NCBI GenBank assembly: GCA_012184525.1
Contig: WOFQ01000032.1
Span: 186,001-250,000, forward strand
DNA: 64,000 bases
From: Xenoacremonium recifei
Taxonomy: Eukaryota > Ascomycota > Sordariomycetes > Hypocreales > Nectriaceae
Reading direction: 5' to 3'
The notes below the pieces were generated by a model that saw only the letters and a list, made by a program, of their open reading frames with translations, had not been told where the DNA came from and searched no databases. Below, piece after piece: positions 56,333-64,000 of the stretch. The position numbers and the translations under genes are program-made. Position 1 is the first letter of the stretch. Each line of letters opens with the position of its first letter.

Positions 56333-57996
56333 ATGGCTCCACGTGCTGATTCGCTCTTCACAAGTCAGCTGCTGACCGTATCCGAGTTGGGATACAAGGA
56401 GACGACGTTCATCGTTCTCGGTCTGGTGAGTTTGACTGCCCATCGTGTCTGGCACATAGGAGTACTGACGCCGTAATGCAGCTCCTCGTCTACCGACTCG
56501 GCGTGGTAGCCTATCGACTCTGGTTCCATCCCCTGTCCAAAGTCCCCGGCCCCTCGTTATGGGCCGCTACCTTCATGCCCTTCGTCTGGGCCAGCGGCGT
56601 CACGGCCACCAGCATCTTCAAGTTCGCCCAGTTCCACGCCAAGTATGGACCTATGATTCGCATCGGACCCAACGCGGTCGTCCTCGACGGCAGCATCGGC
56701 TGGCCACAGGTATATCAGGCGCGATCCGGAGGCGCCGCCGAGTTCCCCAAGCTGCCGAGTTTCTGGGCGGGTGGGCGGCAGCACTCCATCATCGCAGCGC
56801 CGCGGGACGTCCACCGTCGGCAACGACGCCAGTTGGCACACGCCTTCAGCGAGACGGCGATGCAGGAGCAGGAGGGACGCATCTGCAAGTACGTCAATCT
56901 GCTGGTCGAGCGTGTGCGAGAGCACGCCGACCAGGCCAAGGCGATGAACATTGTCCAGTGGCTCAACTTCACCACCTTTGACATCATTGGCGACCTGACC
57001 TTTGCCGACTCCTTTGGCAGTCTGGAAAGCAGCAACTACCATCCCTGGGTGCTTGGCATCTTCAAGGGTATCCGAGGCGATGGGTTTGCGCGCGCATGGA
57101 GGAACTACCCCCTCATCGGGCCTCTCCTGATCCGCGTCTTTGGCGGACTCGACGTCAAGCAGGCGGCAGTGAACAATGCCCTGGCCATCAACAAGATCCG
57201 CGCCCGCGTGGAACAGGGCATGGAGCCCAAGGGACAGCGTGACTTCACGACCTACATGCTGCGGCCCAACCGCGATGGTGAGAAGGGAATGCTGGACAAC
57301 GAGATCTTGCACAACGCGCCGGTTCTCGTTCTCGCCGGCAGCGAAACCACGGCGAGTGCCCTCTCGGGATTCTTCTTCTACCTGGGACAGACCCCTCGTG
57401 TCAAGCATATCTTGATCGACGAGATTCGCAGTGCCTTCCAGGACGAGTCTGAGATCAACATCAAGAGCGCAGCACGACTCGAGTATTTGCACGCCACACT
57501 GGAGGAGACGCTCAGAGTGTATCCTCCCGCCGCAGGATCAACGCCACGGGTTTCGCCCGGCGCTGAGGTCAACGGGGTTTATCTGCCTCAAGGAGTGAGT
57601 GGTCTTCCGTGTACCAGGGATTTCTCAAAACTGACCTGCAACCACTAGACTATTGTCCATGTCACGCACTGGGCGACCTTCCGCAACCCCCACAACTTCC
57701 GCGAGCCAGACGCCTTCTTCCCCGAGAGATGGCTGCGCCCGACACACGCACTGCACGATGCCCGATTCGCCGACGACAACCGTGCCGTATTCAAGCCCTT
57801 CAGTGCTGGCCCGCGCGACTGTATCGGTAAGAACTTGGCGTACTCGGAGATGCGGCTGATTGTGTCGCGGCTGCTGTTCAACTTCGACTTTGAGCTGGAG
57901 CCGGGCCAGGAGCAGTGGCATGCGAAGCAGCGCGCGTTTGTGGTCTGGGATAAGGGACCATTGCAGGTCATGTTCACCCCTCGCAAAGTGGTATAG
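56333..57996 (+). CDS. Cytochrome P450 monooxygenase (CYP65-like)
   Basis: Haem-thiolate monooxygenase, ER-anchored. Exons are 56333-56425, 56482-57594 and 57649-57996, 517 residues. An N-terminal membrane anchor spans the first intron (ETTFIVLGLLLVYRLGVVAY), followed by the Pro-rich hinge HPLSKVPGP. The I-helix oxygen-binding motif is LAGSETTAS, the K-helix is EETLR, the PERF-type motif is PERW, and the haem loop FSAGPRDCIGKNLA has Cys460. Overall wording (RLWFHPLSKVPGPSLWA, FAQFHAKYGPMIRIGPN) resembles the isotrichodermin C-15 hydroxylase group of secondary-metabolite P450s. No polyketide synthase, terpene cyclase or NRPS lies beside it, so the substrate cannot be predicted. It is flanked on the left by gene-poor AT-richer DNA. 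Confidence 0.93.
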
Positions 57997-58643
57997 CAGA
58001 TTTAGACACATACATAGTGAACCACCTACTGTTTGCTGATATTTATGGTCAGGTTGGGTGAGCACCTGGGGTTGTTAGCTAGTCGGTGATGGTGAGTGAG
58101 CTTAGGTAGCTGTGTCTTCTTGGTGAGGGCTGGACCGATGTTCTGTGATACGGACAACAACAAGAGTCGCGGCCATGACAACTGACGGAATACATGTTCT
58201 TCACAATGCAAGCTGCAAATAATAAAATTGGTGAATGTTTCCGTACCTAACAATGTTCTTTAATAGACCAAGTCCCTAGGATTTCCCGGAGTTGGGCGTC
58301 GTCCCCTTATCGATAAGCATTGACCCGCTGAATCCCGCCTGCTGCTGCTTTCAGCCCGGCTTATCACGGTTGTCCACATCATACCCTCGTGACTTCCACC
58401 AGGTCCATTGGCAAGCCCAAGCCGATCACTTCACCTCGCCCTCCCCTCCTCTTCCCCTGACTCAACAACAGCCACCCACGCGAGCGCCAAAGTAACATCC
58501 TCCGAGCGCCACCTCTCTTCCAAAACAACAAACATCCGCCATAGCATTTCGTGCCTTTTCTTCTTCCCATCTGAGCCCCCAACAGCAGCCTTCCATACCC
58601 CACCTTCGGAACCAGCCGTTCGTCACACGGCGAGATCGGCATC
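57997..58643. other. Intergenic: P450 3' region and UBC8 leader
   Basis: 647 bp. The half next to the E2 gene is a C/T-rich leader. No gene seen. Confidence 0.5.
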
Positions 58644-59641
58644 ATGAGTAGCCCTCGACGCAGAATAGAGACCGATGTAAGTGCGGGAGATGCCCTGGAA
58701 GCTGCGCTATTGGGCTCCTCAGCTAACGATTGTCTTTGTTACAGGTGATGAAGTACGCTGGCTGCTGACAAGGTCCTTGTTCGTGATGTAGAGGTACTAA
58801 CCGTGTCATAGGATGTACGTCGATACGAGAGCCTATACTGGCCCGGGACTGACACCAGCAGGTTGATGAGCGACTACGAAGTCACGCTGGTGAACGACAA
58901 CAGTGAGCCTCCCCCGCAACTCTAGGTATGCCTATGCTGACCGCCTCCAGTGTAAGCTCGAAACCCACGAACGATCCCCGACACGCGCTCACCGATGATT
59001 ACAGGCAGGAGTTCTTTGTGCGGTTTAAGGGCCCAGCAGAGAGTGGGTGTCCCGGCGTTTGCTCCTGGTCATGGCTATCGACTGACGCCTGTCTCAGCTC
59101 CCTTCGAAGGCGGTGTCTGGAAGATCCACGTCGAGCTGCCGGACACGTACCCGTACAAGTCGCCGAGCATCGGTTTTGTTAACCGCATCTTCCACCCGAA
59201 TATCGACGAGCTGTGAGCTGCATCGTCCTAGACTACCGCTGTCTCGCATCGCTGACATGGACACAGCTCGGGATCCGTGTGTTTGGATGTCATCAACCAG
59301 ACCTGGTCTCCGATGTATGATATGATCAACATCTTTGAGGTCTTCCTGCCCCAGCTGCTTCGATATCCTAACCCGAGCGATCCACTGAACGGCGAGGCCG
59401 CCGCCTTGCTGATACGGGACCCCAAGAACTACGACGCTAGAGTCAAGGGTAAGCAGCTTTTTGCTAGAGATTAACGACCTCTGCTGACCTCCCTGCAGAG
59501 TTCGTGCAAAAGTACGCGACAAAGGAATCCGTCGACAAGACGGACGCAGCTAGCGACGACTCTGGAGACATGTCCTCAGTGGCCAGCTTCGACGACGACG
59601 ACGACGACCAGGAGCCCGCAGGCCAGATGGACGACGTATAA
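58644..59641 (+). CDS. UBC8: Ubiquitin-conjugating enzyme E2, UBC8/UBE2H type, with micro-exons
   Basis: E2 that works with the GID/CTLH ligase in yeast, for example in degrading gluconeogenic enzymes. Nine exons: 58644-58676, 58745-58752 (8 nt), 58812-58814 (3 nt), 58862-58902, 58951 (1 nt), 59005-59042, 59098-59212, 59267-59448 and 59499-59641. They sum to 564 nt, 187 residues. The model reads RRRIETDVMKMLMSDYEVTL and then VNDNMQEFFVRFKGP, the family's N-terminal wording. HPN is at 74-76, the catalytic Cys85 lies in SGSVCLDVINQTW, and an acidic Ser/Asp tail (FDDDDDDQEPAGQMDDV) is typical of UBE2H. Without the 1-nt and 3-nt exons the frame breaks or conserved residues are lost. Identity is secure; the micro-exons need transcript proof. 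Confidence 0.92.
58745..58951 (+). other. UBC8: Micro-exon cluster (8, 3 and 1 nt) in UBC8
   Basis: Splice signals in order: intron 58677-58744; exon GTGATGAA; intron 58753-58811 with donor GTACGC and a perfect TACTAAC branch point before CATAG; exon GAT; intron 58815-58861 with donor GTACGT and CTGAC before CAGCAG; a 41-nt exon; intron 58903-58950 with donor GTGAGC and CTGAC before CTCCAG; exon T at 58951; intron 58952-59004 with donor GTAAGC and acceptor TTACAG. The pieces join as GTG ATG AA/G AT/G and A/T/G, giving Val-Met-Lys-Met and a single Met. Confidence 0.8.
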
Positions 59642-60079
59642 GTGCACTCAATGATGAAGAATAATAACGATTTTAGGTATCAGCGGCGTTACATGGATGG
59701 TATTTCGTTTTTGGCACGGCAAGGGGAAACATCATTAAATGGAGTTGCATTAGCGACCCAAGGCTCTAGGCCTGCACCAGTATTCTTATGTAGATAGTAG
59801 TACGTTTCGAGGACGAGAGTCTCGTGACGGTAGGCAGGCTTTAAGTTGGTGTTTTGTTTGAGCACGGCGCGAGAGTCCTCTTGAGGGAGCCGTGATCCTT
59901 CGTGGCCAGGTGTAATATTGCCTGCTTGTCTCTGCCTGACGAGTGCCTTGTCTATCTGTCTCTTGTAGAATTCCTTCAAAACGCCTTCCTGGGGTATCTA
60001 TAATCCATTCCGTAGCATCTATATCCAATAGACCCATAGTCGTCATAATCATGTCTAGTAATATACTGTCCGTCTCCTT
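59642..60079. other. Intergenic between convergent UBC8 and CWC16-type genes
   Basis: 438 bp of 3' flanking sequence. Nothing recognisable. Confidence 0.5.
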
Positions 60080-61114
60080 TCAGTCAGAATCGTAATTCAC
60101 CAACCCAGCGCCGTTCGATGTCGTAGACTCCTCCATAACCACAGTCTTGGAGGGCGTTTCCTCCCCCGCCTCCACGACTCTTCGTCTCTTGACCCCAGGG
60201 ATCCTCGCCGGCCCTCGCGACTCAGCCGTCTGGTTCGCAAGCAGAAAGGGGTCCTTGGCCGCCCGAGTGTTGCCCACAAGTTCAGACACAAGCCCTTCCT
60301 TGCGCTCCGCCTTTGCTTCATCTGCTTTCAACGTAGCCCTAGACGAAGCCTTCGTGCTGGTCTTGCCAAACAGCGGCTTGGAGAGCGCTTTGTCTCGTCC
60401 TCCGTCGTTGTCCTCGCCAAAGTCCACTAGGGATGCCCGCACTGCGTCCTCCTCTGTCGCGGGGACGAGGTCGATGCCTAGACTCATGCGTTCGCGCAGC
60501 GCATCGTCGCTCTTGGCTGCGGCTTCGCGCTCGTGTCGGCCCTTGCGGAACGCTCGTCGGAGCTTCTGGTTCTGGGTGTACGGGTCGTCCCACTGCCGCG
60601 CTGAGATGTCCAGAAGCCCATCGATGCGCTGCGTCGCCTGCTGCAGCGCCGCGCGATCCTCAATCGTGCGCTCCAGACTCGCAAACGCACTCTTGCGCTT
60701 CTCCTCCCTCTCCCGATCCGTCAAAATCACCACCACATCGCCCTCCCGCACCTTATCCTCCCCGGTATCCCTCTTCGTGCCGCCCCTCGTCACCACATAC
60801 GCCGTATTCTTGGGATCGGTCCGCACCTCGACCTCGCCGCCGCAGGCCTGGTGCCTAAAGGTAAACGAAAAGATAGGCGTCGAGTGGTAAGCCCCGACGC
60901 GGCGCTTGGCGGCGTTGAAGCGCGCGCCTTGGGGGATGAGCGTGGGCGGCGCGCAGGTGGCGCACCAGGTCGCGAAGGGCATCTCGAAGCGGACGGTGAG
61001 GGCGCCGGGGGTGGAGGCGCGGGAGCCGAGGGGGTGTTTGCGGTGGAGGGCGTTGGCGGAGATGGTGCCTTCGACGTCGGGCGGGACGTAGCGGCCCATG
61101 TTGAAGCCTTGCAT
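60080..61114 (-). CDS. CWC16/CCDC130-type splicing factor (Saf4-like)
   Basis: Spliceosome-associated protein of the CWC16 family (Yju2, CCDC94, CCDC130/Saf4). Single exon, 344 residues. The hallmark start MQGFNMGRYVPPD is the CCDC130/Saf4 form rather than Yju2. A zinc-binding core follows with WCATC and later HQACGGE (Cys pairs), then EVRTDPKNTAYVVTRGG. The C-terminal half is charged and helical (REREEKRKSAFASLERTIED) with Lys/Arg-rich and disordered segments, including GVKRRRVVEAGE, a likely nuclear localisation signal. Nuclear. The ATG at 61114 begins the family-typical N-terminus. Confidence 0.9.
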   Translation of the reverse strand: MQGFNMGRYVPPDVEGTISANALHRKHPLGSRASTPGALTVRFEMPFATWCATCAPPTLIPQGARFNAAKRRVGAYHSTPIFSFTFRHQACGGEVEVRTDPKNTAYVVTRGGTKRDTGEDKVREGDVVVILTDREREEKRKSAFASLERTIEDRAALQQATQRIDGLLDISARQWDDPYTQNQKLRRAFRKGRHEREAAAKSDDALRERMSLGIDLVPATEEDAVRASLVDFGEDNDGGRDKALSKPLFGKTSTKASSRATLKADEAKAERKEGLVSELVGNTRAAKDPFLLANQTAESRGPARIPGVKRRRVVEAGEETPSKTVVMEESTTSNGAGLVNYDSD

Positions 61115-61511
61115 GGTGGGCGAGTCGTGGGGGGGTTGTGAGGTATGTGTGGTTGTGGTGGTGATGGTGATGGAGGAGGATTGGAGGTTGAAGGTGATGG
61201 ATGATGGTGGGGTGGATTTGAGCTGGCCGGGCTTTGGTGGGGCCGGGCTCCGGGACGGGCTTCGGGGGGACGAAGAGACGGAGCTTCTATGGAGAACTCT
61301 TATCTGCCAAAAATCTTTTGGACCTAGAATATTCGATACATGCGACTTGGTGTTTTCTTTAGACGTCTTGTAATTTCTTAGTTATCTAACTTAGAGGGAC
61401 AGGCTTCATGATTGTCTACTCAATATCCGATGTCCAGATCCTCCTCCGTTCCAAACACTTATAAAAGTCCCTTCCTCTCCTTACCAAAGCATTGGACTCT
61501 CAGTTCCTATA
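61115..61511. other. Intergenic: promoter of CWC16-type gene and 3' end of sirtuin
   Basis: 397 bp between two tandem minus-strand genes. The first 150 bp beyond the start (61130-61230) is GGT/GAT-rich. No gene seen. Confidence 0.5.
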
Positions 61512-62702
61512 TCAGCTTTCAATCGTCGGCTGCTCATCCAGTTTCCCAATCACCGGCTCCAGCAGACGTGGTAGACACAGAGCCGCATCCTGCCCAAACG
61601 CAAAGTCCCCTGGCTTGATCTTATACATCTCCTCTTCGTCCTCAGCTTCTGGGTTGATGATGGCCACACGCGCTCCGCGGGCCTTGGCCTTGGATATGTA
61701 CCCTGCAGCTGGCCATACCTGTGCAGAGGTGCCAATAACAAGCATGAGATCCTGGGGGTGTTATTACAGCGTCCAAACATTGCCCTTTTCACACAAGAGG
61801 TGAAAAAGACGGAGAAGATTTGAAAGGGGGACTTACCAGCTTATCCTGCCTCATCCAATTCTCAACGCCCATGAGCATCACATCATCCAAGTTCTCTCCA
61901 AACCACACTACGCCCGGCCGCTGCAGTCCTGTCTTGCACGAAGGACAATGCGGCAGCTCCTCCTCCGGGATGCGCTCCAGCTGATGCGCCGGATCCAGCA
62001 ATGGTAGTGTCTCGCCAGGATTCACGTCCACAGATGCCGCTGCGAGGGCCGGGCAGAATGGGTCGTCGTAGTTCCCCCGCTGGATCCAATCGCAGTTGGT
62101 GCACTTGATATCAAACAGCGAGCCATGCAGCGTACGCAGCTGTTCTGGCGGATGGCCCGCCCGCTGCGAGAGATCTATCACAACAATTAGCACCTAAATC
62201 TCTTCCTCCCAACCTACAAAACCCAAGTCCTCTCCAGGGAGCACTTACTATCAACATTCTGCGTCAAGCACAAAAACTCCGGCCTCGCCCTCGCCAACGC
62301 CGCCAACGCCCGATGCGCCGGATTCGGCTCGACCGTCAGCGCCATATGCCGCCGATACGCATAAAACAACCACACGAACCCCGGATCCGACGCAAAGGCA
62401 CGCGGCGTGGCCAGCTGCGTGGCATCGTGGTTGCGCCACAGCCCGCCGGCGCCGCGGAAGGTCGGCAGCCCGGAGGCGGCGGAGAGTCCGGCCCCGCAGA
62501 GCGCCATGATGCGGCGTGAGCTCCGGAGCGCGGCGTGGAAGGCGTCGGTGTCGTTGTGCGGCGCCATGGGGTGGCCGGTGAAGGAGGTGGAAGTGGAAAA
62601 TGGGTTCAAAAGAGTTCTTGAGAGGATGGGCATATGGTGAAGAGGAAGTCGTGGAATATGTAGGGGGAGGCTCCGGAGTTGGGAAGGCCGGACGAATGCC
62701 AT
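61512..62702 (-). CDS. SIRT5-like NAD-dependent protein deacylase (class III sirtuin)
   Basis: NAD-dependent lysine deacylase. Exons are 62702-62249, 62174-61837 and 61751-61512, 343 residues. The Rossmann motif is GAGLSAASGLPTFRGAGG, then TQNVDNLSQRAGH, catalytic His168 in LHGSLFD, and zinc Cys176/179 (CTNC) and Cys228/231 (CPSC). The acyl pocket has Tyr114 and Arg117 (FYAYRR), the pair that gives SIRT5 its preference for succinyl and malonyl groups. The chosen start (MAFVRPSQLRSLPLHIPRLP) gives an Arg-rich presequence-like leader; later in-frame Mets at 62633 and 62567 would give shorter, possibly cytosolic forms. Mitochondrial location is inferred. Both introns end at clear acceptors (TGATAG, CCCCAG). 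Confidence 0.9.
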
Positions 62703-64000
62703 CAGGCTGAAGCTGGCCCCATTCGGCGCTGTGCTGCCTGGCTTGAATGGGCCTCTGATTCGTCGCCTTGTTAGTCGGAGCGTTGCCTTTCGATAATTTG
62801 ACTCTCCGCGGATGGAGGTGCAAGATGGTGACGGTAATGAATTGAGTTGATTGGGGAAGATTGGCTTACCGCCGTAGTGACCCCGCATCAGGTGGTTCAT
62901 CGACAAGCCAACCGAAGACGTGACGTAAAAGGCTTGTGAGTGAGGGAGAGGAGCTACGGTAAATTTCAACTGACGATACTGGATAAGGCGTCTCTGACAA
63001 GGCTTCGCGATTTATTCTAACTACTCGTAAATGTTCGTTCTGTTCTGTCCTTCTCCAACTTGACCCTTAGAACATCATAGAAGAGAACTTCTATTACACG
63101 ATTCTGACGGGTATTTAATTCTCCCATGCTCGTTTTGTGTAATAGTCGTGACCTGTTGGTTGTCTCTCTCACCCCATCCTCCAGTTTGGGTTTTCTATGA
63201 AGTGGGCAAACCTCCACGGCGAGTGACTCAAGCCCCCGTCGGCGCTTTACGCGGGATCGCCAAAGGGATGCTCCCCAGTATCCCGTGTCTGCTGCCGAAT
63301 TGGTCTGAGACTTGAGACTACAAACAAGCTTATTTCCAGCCGGCTGTGTTGAGAATATCTGTGGATAGAGTCCAGGTCTCCATGGCCACAAGCTACAAAT
63401 ACCAATTCAACCTCATATGTAGTAGGGGAATCCTAGGATCCCGTAGGATGCTCTAGGCTAATATAGCAAGTCATCTCGACGAGCACGAGGAAGACCTACC
63501 TTTAACATAGTTCACAGTTGGCTTAACCAAAGGCCCAAAATCAGATCCACGCTCCTAATATCCTAATCTCTTGGCTCAATTATAGTCGAGCAAGCAGAAA
63601 GCAGTCAGATTATCCACAGGACCAGGCCCGTGAACTGATCCCATTGACCAAAGTACCGCTGACTCAGCCTCATCAATCCCAAACGCAGGATGTCCTCCCC
63701 TGGACGATTCTCGGTGTCGACGAGAAAGGGATGCATGCAACCCGCTGGCAGGCAAGCAGGCAAAGACAACGGGATCACGATCTTCTGAGTAAACACACGT
63801 GTCCGACATCGTGGAGAAGCCGCACGACGATCTTGGCATCATGTTGTGGAACTGATGGATTCTCGAGTCAACGCGTGGATGGCCGTCACTCCCGCTGGCT
63901 CAGCATTCCAGGACCATAGCGACGGATTCCGTGTCCGAGCAACATAGCCAAAGTCTTCTCGCAAAGAATGGCCAAGGCTGGGCACGATCATTTGAGGCAT
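62703..64000. other. Right-end interval without a recognised gene
   Basis: About 1.3 kb upstream of the sirtuin. The frame continues upstream of 62702 to about 62969 but without homology, so that part is treated as leader. From 63.0 to 64.0 kb I see only short frames. A gene starting beyond the window cannot be excluded. Confidence 0.4.

Noticed and set aside
58753..58861. Single 106-nt intron alternative for UBC8 (acceptor at 58858)
   Set aside because: It would replace the conserved Lys with Asn-Arg and would ignore the perfect TACTAAC/CATAG signal; kept as an alternative to test.
1..64000. CRISPR arrays, bacterial operons, prophage or viral genes
   Set aside because: No direct-repeat/spacer array, no Shine-Dalgarno-type operons and no viral structural genes; the window is fungal nuclear DNA.

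Overview
The window is nuclear DNA of a filamentous ascomycete (Pezizomycotina, most likely Sordariomycetes; the order cannot be fixed from sequence alone). The evidence is GC-rich coding DNA, many short introns of about 47 to 110 nt with GTRNGT donors and CTRAY branch points, pyrimidine-rich leaders, and a gene set typical of such fungi: beta-tubulin with a tiny first exon, GCN20, a DBF4-type DDK subunit, RAP1 and KAR5. I find 21 protein-coding genes that I can model with splice sites, plus one small Cys-rich reading frame. No rRNA, tRNA, CRISPR array or intact transposon was recognised.

Layout. 1-2208 (-): 5' part of a Ser/Pro-rich protein whose 3' end lies outside the window. 2.2-9.1 kb: long non-coding interval with microsatellites. 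9.1-17.6 kb: compact housekeeping block with GCN20-type ABC-F ATPase, beta-tubulin, mitochondrial ribosomal protein uL6m, HAL2/MET22-type bisphosphate nucleotidase (-) and an FMC1-like LYR protein. 18.2-21.9 kb (-): large Pro-rich/coiled-coil protein. 24.8-33.4 kb: AHA1 (Hsp90 co-chaperone), SWF1-type DHHC palmitoyltransferase (-), RAP1 telomere protein and KAR5/Tht1 nuclear-fusion protein (-). 33.4-39.8 kb: poorly resolved interval with a 61-residue Cys-rich frame and possible gene relics. 39.8-46.9 kb: SREBP-type bHLH factor, ICP55-type aminopeptidase (-) and the DBF4/Dfp1 subunit of DDK. 49.3-54 kb: phenylalanine ammonia-lyase, ATG12 and panB (-). 54-56.3 kb: AT-richer gene-poor block. 56.3-62.7 kb: a lone cytochrome P450, UBC8/UBE2H-type E2, CWC16/CCDC130-type splicing factor (-) and a SIRT5-like sirtuin (-).

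Most genes are unrelated housekeeping functions (translation control, cytoskeleton, mitochondrial translation and proteolysis, replication licensing, telomeres, autophagy, pantothenate synthesis), so this is a core chromosome arm, not a gene cluster. PAL and the P450 are the only genes with an accessory or metabolic flavour, and they are not adjacent to each other.

The most notable observation concerns gene structure. The UBC8-type E2 gene can only be read through if it contains an 8-nt, a 3-nt and a single-nucleotide exon, each bounded by good splice signals and each needed to rebuild conserved residues. The KAR5 gene needs two GC-AG introns. The MET22 orthologue has an in-frame membrane or targeting extension upstream of a strong internal start, which suggests two protein forms.
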